Shown: positions 43,627-55,720, numbered from the stretch's first letter. The stretch: DNA of 64,000 nt from Zoroaster sp. YZ-2022 (GCA_029582265.1 CM055816.1:85711314-85775313), one strand, 5' to 3'. The notes: a model not told the origin generated them from the letters alone. A program made the numbers and translations.

Positions 43627-44059
43627 TCAGTAACCTCCACTGCACCAAATTACGTATGATTCTAAGAATGAATTGTGCTACTATGATGAGGCCAAGCAAA
43701 GAAATTTGTGTTTCTCGTAACACTGACAAAAAAAAAGTCCCTTTGTAATTTACCCGACAAATACTGATGAATGTTTTATTTAAAACTTATCGGGTCTAAA
43801 GTTGATGATAATTTCCCCTGAAAAAGTTCAATCGTATTTAACAAAATATATATAATTAAAACAATACAAAATAATTTCTGTCTGCGTTCCAAAAAGTATC
43901 AGGCCCCTTTATGAGAAACATATTTATTAGTTAAAACAAAAACAAAAACCAGTAAGTCTTTCACCGTTTTCTCCTATTGAGATGAAACGCAGGTACGTTT
44001 CATTACATACTTAGAACAAAAAGAAACAATAATGTTACAGTCGTGGAAGATTAAAAGGA

Positions 44060-44220
44060 TTGAACACATGATTCAGTAAGACTGTGTAAATGGTTAAGTA
44101 GAAATTTGTGAACCTTTGTGGACACGCGACATGACATCAATGTCAGAAATACAGCTGCTACGATATCTGTCATGATAAAGTAAGCTGTAACATTTCAGTA
44201 ATAAACGGTATTTATTCTGG
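44060..44220 (-). pseudogene. FREP N-terminal relic, strongly decayed
   Basis: ACACATGATTCAGTAAGACT, TTTGTGGACACGCGAC and ATGTCAGAAATACAGCTGCT follow the FREP2 order (PAN start, mature N-terminus, signal peptide) with many changes and stops. Confidence 0.55.
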
Positions 44221-44862
44221 GAATGGCTATCACATTGACAGTGAGGTACATGTATGAAATATGGGTTAGCAGTAGATACTAAGCCGTAGTGTCTTCATCA
44301 ATCTCAAACAACAAGATGCTGTGATTCTAAGGCAATAAAGTCAAATTCACAGTCTAAGCATTTCCTACTGCTGTCTGAAGGTATTTATAGGTGAATATTT
44401 AGAACTGAGCACTTAGTTAATTGATATTTATAACTAAATAAATCCAATTGCTGGTTGTTTTGTCCAGACCATCATAACGTCTGCTTCTAGCGACAGCCAA
44501 CAAAATATTCTGTGTAGCATTTAAATGGTTGAAGACGCTAAAATTTCAAAATGAAATTAATATTTATTCTGGGTTTTATCGTCTATTAAGTCTTGAGCTA
44601 TCCTGCTCTATATTATATATAACGTAATGGTTCTATAGCGAATCGTACATTAGTTAAGACACGAAATAAGTGGTATCCGGTATCAATTGTATCAACCTTC
44701 TCCGACACTTAACTTCAAAGACAAATTATAAAAAAGACAATTTATATACCAATTATTGGTTCGAATGAGGCACAGAAACTATTAAATGGTTTCTGTATCA
44801 ATATTTTACCTACTGTGACGCTTTTCTTCAAAGACAATTTTATTATACAGCCAATTTATATA

Positions 44863-45674
44863 CTACTGGAATAAAGTAACTGTGCATCATTTGAAGTTAT
44901 GCTATTTTTTAATGAAAAAAGATAATACAATGATTTGTGGTGTTCTGTTAAATCACTGTTTAACTGTTAACAGGATAATCTCGAAATCTGTATGCTTGGA
45001 CACTAGGCTTCGTGACACGTCCTTGAAGAGATGTGGTGTCAAAAGTCAGTTCACAAACTCAGTATCGTGTGTGTCCACCATTGGCGTTGATGCAGGTCTG
45101 AGATACAGGGACGAGATCATTGGGCCTCATGTGCAAGCGTTCATTCAAAGACAAGGACGTAACATCACGCTTCAGCAAGATAATGCCTGTCCACATGTCG
45201 CTCGTGTTGTGACAGATTTCCTGAGACAGCAGAACATTCCGGTACTCCCCTGGCCAGCTGTTTCTCCGGACCTGTCCCCTATCGAGCACGCTTGGGATGA
45301 AATGGAGCGACGTTTACGTCAAGCCCAGTATCAGCCATTGACGTTAGCTGAATTGGGACAAGCGTTGGTTCAGACATGGAACAACATTCCCCAAGCTTTC
45401 TTCAATCGCTTAGTGTCGTCTATGCGTCGTCGTTGTCAAGCCTGCATCAACGCCAATGGTGGACACACACGATACTGAGTTTGTGAACTGACTTTTGACA
45501 CCACATCTCTTCAAGGACGTGTCACGAAGCCTAGTGTCCAAGCATACAGATTTCGAGATTATCCTGTTAACAGTTAAACAGTGATTTAACAGAACACCAC
45601 AAATCATTGTATTATCTTTTTTCATTAAAAAATAGCATAACTTCAAATGATGCACAGTTACTTTATTCCGGTAG
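44863..45674 (+). mobile_element. Tc1/mariner-type element with 234-bp inverted arms
   Basis: It is flanked by TA. The left arm 44,863-45,096 and right arm 45,441-45,674 are reverse complements over about 234 bp, including the end of the transposase coding region (CCACCATTGGCGTTGATGCA). The middle of about 345 bp holds the catalytic part of a Tc1 transposase. Normal Tc1 elements are about 1.6 kb with shorter repeats, so here the 5' half was replaced by an inverted copy of the 3' end. Confidence 0.85.
45108..45478 (+). pseudogene. Tc1-like transposase, C-terminal catalytic part
   Basis: Recognisable from YRDEIIGPHVQAFIQRQG to the stop: LQQDNACPH (second Asp) and SPDLSPIEHAWDEME (Glu) with exactly 34 residues between Asp and Glu, the DD34E spacing of Tc1 transposases. 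The DNA-binding domain and first Asp are absent. The open frame starts earlier (44,882), but those codons are the inverted 3' end, not transposase. Confidence 0.85.
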
Positions 45675-45771
45675 TATATATCAATTATTGATTCAAGTAA
45701 AGTACAGCATACGTGGATTCTGTATAAATATTGTAACCGTCTACCGCGCTTTCATTCAAAGACAATATTAC

Positions 45772-46022
45772 TTAACCAGTTCGCGTCGGAGGCCGTGTAT
45801 ACACTCAATTGTTTTTTGCACCGTGGATCGGAGAGCGTCTAAACACGCCAAAGGAAACTCCGGAATATTGGTATGCATGCTCGGTTGAGCCACCCGTGTA
45901 CGGTGACATGCTCGGAAGACGTGGCCACCCGCTGTGGAAGCTTCCATTCACGGTGTGTGTGGGAAAAATAAACCCGCACAGGGGCCCAGAAAAACTTTTT
46001 TATTCCCGACGCGAACAGTTAA
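45772..46022 (-). mobile_element. TTAA-flanked MITE, family A, copy 3
   Basis: TTAA stands at 45,772-45,775 and 46,019-46,022, with ends CCAGTTCGCGTCGGA and CCCGACGCGAACAG. It is reversed relative to copies 1 and 2. It lies about 100 bp beyond the Tc1-like element. Confidence 0.8.
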
Positions 46023-46790
46023 TAGGCAATTTATACACACACATTTTTGTATTTATATTGTGCCGCTAAAGTCAATTTCCATATGAATATTTTAATCTTC
46101 TCTGGCTCTTTCCTTCAAAGACAATATTATATTATGCAGCCAATTTATATATTATTGATTCCAGTGTGGTACAACATAATTGGTTTCTGTATCAATATTT
46201 TAACCATCTGTTATTAAAAATGAAAGTTATATTTAATGTTTGTTTACCAATTATTGATTCGAATGAGGCACAAACTAAGTGGTTTTTGTATCAATATTTT
46301 AGCATCTCTAGCGCTTTCCTTCTTCAAAGTCAATATTATTATACAGTAAATGTGTAGTCTAGTGTGGTGCAGCATAAGTGGTTTTTGTATCAATATTTTA
46401 ATCTTCTTTGATGCTTTTCTTGACAGACTACACAGTAATGTAAGGCCCCTTTTCAATAAAGTCGCCGCGGTTTGGACGCGTTCAGACCGCGGTTTTGCCG
46501 TGGTTGCCAAGGGACGTAGTGGCCACGGCCTGGCTAACCCAAGTGCGCTCACGCGAGGCCGAGTATGAGAATGGTGATCAACAGCGGGGTGAAGACACTG
46601 ACAAAGTTATTAAAACAAAATCGTGTGAGACTTACCGTTTGTAGACGACTGAACACTTACTGTAGACGGCAGAGGGCGTCTTTCATCAGTCAAACCGTTT
46701 TCATCTCCTTGAATCCTCCATAAACAAAAGCTTCTCAATGGTTTGAATGGCATTTCTATGCAGTCATACGGACGGTCTGTCGGTAAAATA
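46023..46790. other. Stretch without recognised genes
   Basis: GTTTCTGTATCAATATTTTA and CTTTCCTTCAAAGACAATAT recur about every 100-200 bp (44,700-46,430), a diverged low-copy tandem repeat that the Tc1-like element and the MITE interrupt. GC-rich GCGGTTTGGACGCGTTCAGA lies at 46,467. No coding seen. Confidence 0.45.
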
Positions 46791-48265
46791 AAACACTATC
46801 ATTTTAAACAATGATTTTAATGCTACTAAATCCAAAGTTATGCATGTTACTAGAAAACGTAACTTGCAGCTGCCCGTTTACATGTTAGGTCATTCTCAAT
46901 TATCTATTACTAGTTCATTTAAGTACCTCGGTGTAACTTTAAACTCTCATTTAACTTGGAATGATCATGTTAAGAATGTTGTTTCGCGTGCCAATAGAAT
47001 GCTTGGATTGATTAGGACTGTTGCATTTAATTCCTCTGTTTGTGCTAAATTATGTTTGTATAAGAGTCTTGTTCTTCCTGTATTGGAGTATGGGATACCT
47101 GCTTGGTTTCCTCAGACTCGGATGCAGGAGGAGGCTCTTGAACGTGTCCAGAGGTGTGCGACTCGATTTATCTTAGGTCAGCGATTTGGAGAAATGTCTT
47201 ACACCGACAGACTTTATACTCTAAAATGGTCTTCTTTATCAATTCGCCGTAATTGTTTGATGATTTCCTTTGTTGTTAAGTGTCTTTTTAATACAATTAA
47301 ATGTGAATCTGTAAATAGGAACATCAGTGTTAACCATATGTATGATAGCGCTTTAACATTCAAACACTTATTTGCCAGAACCCAGTCCTTGCATCTCAAT
47401 GCGATCAATAGATTCCCCATGCTCTGGTCAGCTCTGCCAGTTGAATTTCGCAATTCTGCCTTTTTAACTTCTCTGCCGTCATTTTTAAAAGCACTGAAGC
47501 ATGAAGAAAGTGTAACCACTGCTAATATTTCTTAATTTGTCTTTTGTTTTATCCTTTATATAAATTTATAATATCTATGTGCAATTTCCATATTTAATTT
47601 AATATTTATTTAGTTACTTATTAAGTTTATTATTCATCTATAGGATTATTATTTATTTACTTATTTAATTATTTAATTAATTATTTAGTCTTTTATTTTT
47701 ATACTTATTTATATATATATCTTTTTAAATTGATTTATTGATTATTTACTTATTTACTTATTTATTAATTTATTAATTTATATCATTATTTACTTATTTA
47801 TTTATTAATGAATTTGTTATTCATTTATAGTGTAATGTGCCTATATCTCTTAGGTTTCATCAATTCTTTTCATATTTTTAATTTGAAGTGCCTTGTGCAT
47901 TTTAATTTCACTTCAGTTTTCATCAGTATTCCTTTTTCTTTTTCCTTTTTTCTACTCTTAAAAACTGATTTATTCTCACATATTTCATGCTTTTTAATGT
48001 TATATTTAAATTTAAAACCTTTGAAGTACATGTATTTATTTATAACTTTTTTGATTATTATTTGTTTTATTTACATAAATTATTCTAAATCAAAATATAT
48101 TTTAATCTACTCCTTGTTTTACAACCAGATGTGGGGCAGCAGGTCTACGGATCACAGTAATTGCTTTGCTTTTGTTGCTCCAAGCCCATCTGGAAGTATT
48201 GTTTTTGTATTGTTGTATTGTTTTGTTTGCTGTGATGGCTGAATAAATAATAATAATAATAATAA
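46790..48265 (+). mobile_element. 5'-truncated LINE with long AT-rich 3' UTR
   Basis: The frame from about 46,790 to 47,535 encodes the region after the RT catalytic core: FNATKSKVMHVTRKR, FKYLGVTLNSHLTWNDHV, LVLPVLEYGIPAWFP, ERVQRCATRFIL. About 700 bp of very AT-rich (TATTTATT-like) sequence follows, and the element ends in GGCTGAATAAATAATAATAA. No endonuclease or RT core remains. It is in the style of CR1/Jockey-group elements and is a different family from the 1.5-kb fragment. Confidence 0.82.
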
Positions 48266-49560
48266 CAAGTAGAGAGACCACTGCCACCATAGCTCAATTA
48301 ATAGTACCAAATCAACCAAACAGGATCATCACCCAGGATCATCCCCCCAGAATTTTCCACGTGTTGAAAAAATATATATAATAAAAATACACATGCAGAA
48401 CTTCAAGCTATACCGTGCACCCAAATTTCAAAATCCCCCACACTTTTCATCACGGATATACGCCAAGGCTTATCCACGCTATGCGCGTTCTACCGTAAGT
48501 CCCCGTGGTTGCGCCTCTAGTTGCCTCGTTCGTTTGGTTCCGTTTATAGACCCTGGCTCAGCTTCGTTAGATAACATTGCATGCCCGACGCGCTCGCAGG
48601 ACGTACAACCTGTCCAACGGCTTGGCTCCCACTAACTGCGATTTCAATCGCCAGCTGCGCGCACTCACGTACATGATCCAACTGTGATACACAACACGCG
48701 CGCAGCTGCAGCATGCAGCAATCCGCGTTGCTAGTGGCGCGCCCTCTGTCCGCTTTAATTAACTAGGCTGACTTGCGCTACAATATTAAGGAAGCCTCAT
48801 CCTCACTCAACAATCTCTCAATAATTCCCGACTACAGTTTCTCTGTTTTATAATTGTAACTTGTAGCATGATCCTTGGCTACACAGCATGTACGGCTATC
48901 ATGGCTTCCGACTTTACAAATCAAATGGGACATGCCTAAAAAAAACATAACAGAAAAGGGGAACAATAGGAGGGCATATATGTTTTGTACGCAGGATAGT
49001 TATAGCTTAGAGAAAAGAAACCATGTCAGTTAAAAATGATTTTTAATGAGCCATATCAATTTGCTACTCTTCCTCAATCAATGTCATTGTGGGTTATTTA
49101 CGTCCACTGATGTTTCTGGTACACGCACTCACTCCAGTTGTACGTCTCATCGGAAGGAAATATGGTGAAGTGTCTTGCTCAAGACTAATGCCTCAGTTAG
49201 CTGTTGATAATTTAACAGCACAAATGAATCCCTCTTAGAGTCAAGCGTGTCTTAATTAAAGAAGCGAAGCTCCTTGCTTTTAAATATTTTGTTATAAGTG
49301 AAGCAAACATATTTATTTAGGAAATTTACCTCAGCAAAGCGTGACTTAAATAAATAAGTGAAGCTCAGCTATAGCTTTCATTGAAAATATTGATTGTGCG
49401 GATGAATCCTTTTGTGCTAAATGCCAAGGTCGTTAGCTTCAGTGATGTCCATTATCAGTAGACTTGATTAAAGTAGGTCATTACTGCTTTTACAGTTTTT
49501 CACGGATCACAGCATCATAAATATGGAACACGTAACTCCCAGTCACTATTATAGCAACTG
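48266..49560. other. Stretch without recognised genes
   Basis: An 80-codon frame at 48,393 has no domain features. AAGCGTG(T/A)CTTAA-TAAA motifs near 49,240 and 49,335 resemble the 25.8-26.1 kb duplication. From 49,500 the sequence becomes FREP upstream DNA (GTTGCTATAAACATCA). Confidence 0.4.
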
Positions 49561-49587
49561 TTTTGTTGCTATAAACATCAAGCCCAG

Positions 49588-49627
49588 TGACGTCAGCAAA
49601 CAGTGACGTCAGCAAACACTGACGTCA
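49588..49627. promoter_or_regulatory. Three CREs at 16-bp spacing upstream of FREP3
   Basis: TGACGTCA at 49,588, 49,604 and 49,620. The first two sit in identical AGTGACGTCAGCAAAC units; the third is followed by ATGCAG. TATATAT lies at about 49,640, just downstream. Confidence 0.65.
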
Positions 49628-49830
49628 ATGCAGACACTATATATGAGCTCATTGCAAGAAAATTATTTTCAGACGCAGACTCACAATTCACAGGAACGGT
49701 TCATCTTTGTAACAAATTGCCCACAGAGGCATTTTCTTGTCACAACAATCATTGTTACACTATACCTGTAGTTGTACCAGTCAACACCAATATATCTCTG
49801 TGAAGTCCACGAATGTACGCGAGTTTCATC

Positions 49831-50814
49831 ATGAAATTTATCATAGCAGCCTTTTTTCTCACATACTTTGCACAACATTGTCAGTGCGAGTATTTACACA
49901 ATTACTTTACGAATTATCAATTGGCTAACAACCGAGCTTTACTGAATCATGTATTTCAGTGGAAGACTGTATCTTCTCCTGTGATCTGTGGGCGAGACTG
50001 TTCTATGAATCCACAGTGTGCATCATTCAACTATCACACAAGTAACCATGTTTGTGAGTTGAATAATGCCAACAGAGCTCACTCCCCTGCTGACTTTGCT
50101 GAGCAACAAGAAAGTACCTACTATGACGACAACCTCGACACTCCTTCATTTTCAGTACCTGACACTGTACGTTACAGCAGCTGTCTGATATTGTCCGAAG
50201 CTGGTCACCATGACAATGGCATCTACACTATCTTTCCTGCTGGTCTGTCTAACAAGAAACAGGTTTGTTGTGATATGGAGACGGACGGAGGAGGCTGGAT
50301 CGTGTTTCAAAGAAGACAAGATGGCTCCGTCGACTTCTATCGTAACTGGACTGAATACAAATCCGGCTTTGGTGATCCATCTGGAGAATTCTGGCTAGGG
50401 AATGACATCCTACGTACACTAACTGGGTCGGGAGAATGGCAACTGAGAGTAGATATGGAAGATTGGGAAAACCAAACAGCTTGGTCTGCTTATGGTCAGT
50501 TTGCTGTTTCAGATGACAACTACACTCTCCATGTTGGTTCATATGATGCTGAGAGTACAGCAGGTGATTCAATGGCAGAAGACAATGGACGTCCATTCAC
50601 TACAAAGGATCAGGACAATGATGCAATATCAGGTAATTGTGCAGTGAAATTTGAAGGTGCCTGGTGGTTTTATCGCTGTCATAATTTACATCTGAATGGT
50701 AAATACTATCACCATGGAGATGTGAAATATGGACATGGAATCCAATGGAAAGCATGGAAAGGACGATATTACTCCCTGAAGAAATGCAGCATGAAAATCA
50801 GAGAAGTTCTGTAA
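49831..50814 (+). CDS. FREP3: secreted PAN plus fibrinogen-domain protein, intronless
   Basis: 327 residues from ATG 49,831 (signal peptide MKFIIAAFFLTYFAQHCQC); an in-frame ATG six codons earlier (49,813) is the alternative. The PAN-like domain is nearly identical to the other copies but with CELNNANRAHS and DFAEQQE. The fibrinogen domain is complete: GEFWLGNDILRTLT, DQDND, GNCAVKFEGAWWFYRC, HLNGKYYHHGDVKYG, ending SLKKCSMKIREVL. The mature N-terminus (EYLHNYFTNYQL) differs from the ECPQRF and ENPQRF types, so signal and N-terminal segment form a separate variant. A secreted carbohydrate or microbe binding lectin is likely by family. Confidence 0.9.
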   Translation: MKFIIAAFFLTYFAQHCQCEYLHNYFTNYQLANNRALLNHVFQWKTVSSPVICGRDCSMNPQCASFNYHTSNHVCELNNANRAHSPADFAEQQESTYYDDNLDTPSFSVPDTVRYSSCLILSEAGHHDNGIYTIFPAGLSNKKQVCCDMETDGGGWIVFQRRQDGSVDFYRNWTEYKSGFGDPSGEFWLGNDILRTLTGSGEWQLRVDMEDWENQTAWSAYGQFAVSDDNYTLHVGSYDAESTAGDSMAEDNGRPFTTKDQDNDAISGNCAVKFEGAWWFYRCHNLHLNGKYYHHGDVKYGHGIQWKAWKGRYYSLKKCSMKIREVL

Positions 50815-52830
50815 GCTAAAATGACACATACGTGAACTAAATCATTGAATAAGGAATACACACCATTACACATTGTATCAGCTGAAGAAGAAACATATCA
50901 ATATTATACTTGGAGTCAAATATCCATTACAATGTGATTTATAAAGATTAGGTATAGGACCAAATTGTAAAAAATTAATGGAAAACTTTCATAGTGCTAA
51001 TCTGCTGATGGTATTAAACTTCACTAAAAATACAGTACTGTTGTCTAAGGTGGTCATTCTAAAGAAAAGTTAAATACTTTCCAGTTCGAATTTAGGAAAT
51101 ATTTTTCTTTCCTAAATTCCAAAAAATCTTAATGTTTTTTTACAATAATGTCTGTCTGATCAAACGACATAGTGTAATAAGCGGAAACATTCACAGGCTA
51201 ATTGTTTAATGATTACATGATTCAAACAGAGTAAGCTTACTCATAGAAAAACCTTTGCCAACAATATGGCGAACCTTAACTTCAAATATGTTTACATTTG
51301 AACCACTGGTCATTGGGCAAATATTACTGTACACTTTAGGGATTATACAGCCATTGTTTACTAGTGAGACATTTAAATTGTTCTTTTATTTAGACAACGA
51401 CAAAATATTTTTAACATATTTGTATAACTAGTTATGTACAGTCTTATGTTCACTATCTTCATGACTGAAGATATACAATATACTGCAGAAAATACTAGAA
51501 TTTAAAAATACTTTTGTAGTTATTTGAAACATGCGACGTTGCGTATGGAACCATATGAAACCGACGACACATGTATGACTATGTGTTTAGAGAGAATATT
51601 TAGCATAAAATATTAAGTTAAAAATTAATTTTCTTTAAACTTGAATGGTTAATTTGCATTGATTATACATTTGTACAATGCTAAAATATTATGTTTTTCT
51701 TTGAGGATGCATGAAATCCTAACTTAGACTGTTGACTAAATGTTTCTGGTATGAACACCAAACTAATATATGTCACACTACTGCATTATCATTGATAAAT
51801 GTCACAGCAAATTTAAGCATTAAGTCATGGATTTTGGCATCTTGTAAATATACTCGTAGTATTTATTTGTTCTTTAAAAAAAATATATATAAGGTTTTTA
51901 GAAACCTTATATTCTCATTTGTGATATTTTTCATGATGGTCTGGAATTTCATAGAGGGCATGGCCTCCCTCATCTTGGTCTTGGCCCGCCTCAAAAATGT
52001 TCCCATAAACATTCTGATATCCATGATGGAAGTGACTCAGAAAAAGTGGCCTTGCCCTTTAATCAGAATGAAATTCCGCTCCTGGTAATTGTTGATATTT
52101 TACTTGAGTTTAGGAATTGTTAATTTGTAAAATGAATTTTTACGATAACATATTATTCTTAGAATAGGAAAATTGCACAAATGTGTGGTTGTCGATTTTA
52201 AAAATTCATAGGTGATAAGCATTAAATATTTTTAGCCAGTTAAAATAAATGAATTATTTTTTGAGATTACAAATCCTGACTCATTGAAACAGACGGACAA
52301 AGTGTTTGTGCAATAACAACCAGTGATAATTTAAATTTGTTGCATTCTAATATATGAAATGCACATATTTTACAGCTTACATTTGTCAGATGTGTATAAG
52401 CTATTCTTTTTATTACCGCTTCAAAACCGGTCCTTTTTATGAAAGTAGTATTCAGATTGATGTTCTGATACAACATACATCAGAATACAGAATAGTTTTA
52501 CGCAAGCAGTCATGGATTTAAGCATAAAGTGGTAATTTGGAAATTTTCCTGTTTTTAGTTTTTAGAACGGATGCCTTTGTTCGATGTATTATAAGACAAA
52601 TTCTTATTGTATGTTTTAAATAATATTGTATATATATGCGAAATGTTAAAGGGAAGGTACAACTTATGTACAACATATGGAAATGTACGTTCATTTCATT
52701 CGCCCTCTAGTTTTCCCAGAAATATATATCATAAAAACTAACCTTTTAATTTGTCATTTATGGTTTCATCCCTCAAAACACTTTGAAAGGTTTGAAAGGA
52801 AGACAGTAATTGTCAGCGATGGTTTCATGT
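50815..52830. other. FREP3 3' flank
   Basis: AT-rich. It contains one FREP 3'-flank module (about 52,260-52,520, with GTTTTACGCAAGCAGTCATG at about 52,496). A 118-codon frame at 51,732 has no domain signature (its second half, FHEGMASLI-like, is not recognised). Confidence 0.45.
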
Positions 52831-52837
52831 GGGAATT

Positions 52838-53093
52838 CATCTACATTGTACCCAATAGCCTTTGTTCTACACAATCATTGCATCTACATTGTACCCAATA
52901 GCCTTTGTTCTACACAATTATTGCATCTACATTGTACCCAATAGCCTTTGTTCTACACAATTATTGCATCTACATTGTACCCAATAGCCTTTGTTCTACA
53001 CAATTATTGCATCTACATTGTACCCAATAGCCTTTGTTCTACACAATCATTGCATCTACATTGTACCCAATAGCCTTTGTTCTACACAATTAT
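52838..53093. repeat. 43-bp tandem array, about 6 copies
   Basis: The unit is ATTGCATCTACATTGTACCC plus AATAGCCTTTGTTCTACACA and ATT, with T/C variation in ACACAAT(T/C)ATT. It lies between two copies of a CACTTTGAAAGGTTTGAAAG segment (about 52,780 and 53,240). Confidence 0.92.
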
Positions 53094-53840
53094 TCGAGCT
53101 TTCGAAGTGTTTTGGCGGTTCTGTCAACCCACTGGCAAAATTGACTGTGAGTAGAAGGGTTATAATTTAAAACAAATCATTGTTTACGTTTGTATGTATT
53201 TCAAAAGTCGACAACAAGATTTATTTGTTTGAAAGATGAACACTTTGAAAGGTTTGAAAGGAAGAACGTACTTGTCCGCGATATGTAGATTGGCTGACGA
53301 AGGGTTTTTGGCGGGTAAAATGAACTCAGTAGAAGTTTTTTTAAAATTAAAACTAAACAATTTTTATTTTTTCCCTTTATTTCTGAAAGCACTTCAAACG
53401 GAATAATCTCTAAGGATGATTGATACTGTACCGACTTTACAGTTTACACCAAATTAAATAAGCTCTGAATAATTCGTTCATTTGATAATCTGGCGACTGT
53501 CAATGTTGTACCTTTCCTTAAATCATTGCAAACAAATTAATCTAAAAATAAAGCAATTCTACCACCAAAGTCTGGAACCTAGCAAGCGCATCTTGGAAGC
53601 AGGTGTGTATTAAAAAGCTGGGTTGCTTTCTTCATGAAATAATCTTTGTAATGTTAAAGAATTCATGTAAGTTACTTTGATCAGTCGAATTGTTTTGACA
53701 GTGTTTAGTATTATGAAGTGTGTATCAATAAAGTATTATATTGCACATAAATTACTTCAGAGATTGGACATGTTGGTTAATATTTCAGTCACAAACGAGT
53801 ATGAGCTTAATTATGGGATGGGGATGTGACACACCCCAAC

Positions 53841-54050
53841 AATTTTGTCTCAGTCGGTATTTAGAGCCTCAGTCGGCAAATGAAGCATCAAAGGTACTAG
53901 AACAAGGGTTGATCCAGAATAAATTTACAGTCGGCAAACCTAGAGCTATGGGTTTGCCGACTGTAAATTCATTCTGGACCAACCCTTGTTCTAGTACCTT
54001 TGATGCTTCATTTACCGACTGAGGCTCTAAATACCGACTGACAAAAAATT
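53841..54050. repeat. 210-bp hairpin
   Basis: The arms of about 95 bp pair almost perfectly: TTTTGTCTCAGTCGGTATTT ... TTTACAGTCGGCAAACC against GGTTTGCCGACTGTAAAT ... AAATACCGACTGACAAAA. CCTAGAGCTATGGGTTTGCC is repeated again at 54,053, outside the hairpin. Confidence 0.88.
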
Positions 54051-54269
54051 AACCTAGAGCTATGGGTTTGCCGACTACAAACGTATCGTGTTTCTAAGCG
54101 CTGAAGATTTGAAGAGTTGTATTACTTTGTAATACATTGTATTTTACTCACGGAAAGAGCTGCGGTTTCAGTGTTGTGTCGGTAAATTTAATCTTTAAAA
54201 AAAAAAGTTTTCCACTGATCTCATTCGGCAAATTGTCTTCCACTCCCCCCAAAGAAAATGCCTTCGCTA

Positions 54270-54745
54270 CGCCCCTAATAAAACGTATACGTACACGGCT
54301 TCCTGCATCGCTATTAAACCAGTAAAAGTCCATCATCATAAATATTGCTTTTGCTGTCAACAATCCTTTCAACAAAAAGAGATACCATAAAGCCCAGGTA
54401 AATGCCAAGGTTATAAAATGGAGCACCGGTGACAACTTCAATTGGCAGCCCTGACTTGACAGCCAGTTTACGTAGATGTAGCTAGGTAATATAGACATCA
54501 AGATTGGTTGGTTCATTAAAATGGACGTCCTTAATTGATAAAACTTATACACGGCTTCCTGCAGCGCTGACCAATAAAGTTCATCATCATATATACTGAT
54601 TTTGCTGTCAACAATCCTTTCGACAAAAAGAGATACCATAAAGCTCAGGTAAATGCCAAGGTTATACAATGAAGCAATAATGACAACTTCAATTAATAGC
54701 CCTGACTTGACAGACAGCTTACGTAGATGTAGCTAGGTAATATGA
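54270..54745. repeat. Two tandem copies of a 230-bp FREP-upstream module
   Basis: Each runs from ACACGGCTTCCTGCA(T/G)CGCT through TTTTGCTGTCAACAATCCTT to GATGTAGCTAGGTAATAT. Further copies at about 56,500-56,700, 57,545-57,735 and 62,612-62,815 lie upstream of FREP promoters. A 173-codon minus-strand frame through here is a by-product of the duplication. Confidence 0.7.
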
Positions 54746-54817
54746 ACCCCAGAGAAAATTGCCAATCAAGTACCTCGATATGATATTGTTTACGTTTTTT
54801 GAGACGGGAGCCATCCT

Positions 54818-55170
54818 AATAATAATAATAATAATGTGTGGACTTATATAGCGCACGTATCCACCAACTAAGTGGTGCTCAAGGCGCATTATATCATTAC
54901 ACCTGCTCATAAGGCTCATAAATCATTCCTGAAACCATCTCAGCTCGCTGGGGAGTATACAGCTCAATTGCTGCCATTACAATAGCATATAGGGCTAATC
55001 AACCAACTCTGCCCTCACAGGTACCCATTTAACCCCTGGGTGGAGAGAAGCAATTGTGGTTAAGTGTCTTGCTCAAGGACACAAGTGTCACGGCCGGGAT
55101 TCGAACCCACATTCTGCTGCTAACACCAGAACTTGAGTCCGGTAAGCTAGACCGCTCGGCCACGACACTC
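54818..55170 (-). mobile_element. tRNA-derived SINE, copy 4
   Basis: Reverse orientation: (AAT)n tail at 54,818 and head CTAGACCGCTCGGCCACGAC at about 55,150. It split the sequence GCCATCCT/GGATCAT, which is uninterrupted at about 56,768-56,780. Confidence 0.88.
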
Positions 55171-55184
55171 CTGGATCATTACAT

Positions 55185-55720
55185 TAACAATCCGATGGTT
55201 CACAGTTGTCAAGGTAACTACTCTGTTGCTATAAACATCAGGTTATCACAATTACAGTGACGTCAGCAAACGATTACGTGGAAGCAGGCAGTTAGGCGGA
55301 GCTTCTTGCATACAATATTTTCAGCCTGTAGATTCGCAGTTCATTTGATCACTTGTTCTATCTTTGATATAAATACCATCTTCCCATGGCTCATAAATGA
55401 TAATTTTTGGAAACGGGGAAACAAAAACAATCCGATGGTTTACAGTTACCATGGTAACTACTATGTTGCTATAAATATCAGGTTATCACAATACAAGTGA
55501 CGTCAGTAAACAATTACGTGGAAGCAGGCAGTTAGGCAGAGCTTATTGCATACAATATTTTCATTCTGCAGATTCGCAGTTCATTTGATCACTTGTCCTG
55601 TCTGATAGGCTGACGTCAAATAATCCTTCTAGTCATTACAACCATCTTTGATACATTACCTTCAGCAGCTAAGTGAGCAATAAATACCATCTACCCATGG
55701 GTCATAAATGAATGTTTGCA
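55185..55720 (+). pseudogene. Two FREP4/5-type promoter relics without genes
   Basis: The unit AACAATCCGATGGTT(C/T)ACAGTT through GTGGAAGCAGGCAGTTAGGC to GCAGTTCATTTGATCACTTG occurs at about 55,188-55,355 and 55,427-55,595; the second continues through GATAGGCTGACGTCAAATAA to CAATAAATACCATCT. CREs lie at 55,258, 55,498 and 55,611. No FREP coding sequence follows. Confidence 0.75.

Noticed and set aside
44882..45107. N-terminal 75 codons of the Tc1-like frame as part of the transposase
   Set aside because: They are encoded by the inverted copy of the element's 3' end and show no DNA-binding domain.
48393..48635. 80-codon frame
   Set aside because: No domain, no splice context, no homologous copy in the window.
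54148..54669. 173-codon minus-strand frame with hydrophobic stretches
   Set aside because: Spans two tandem copies of a non-coding FREP-upstream module; other copies of the module do not keep the frame.
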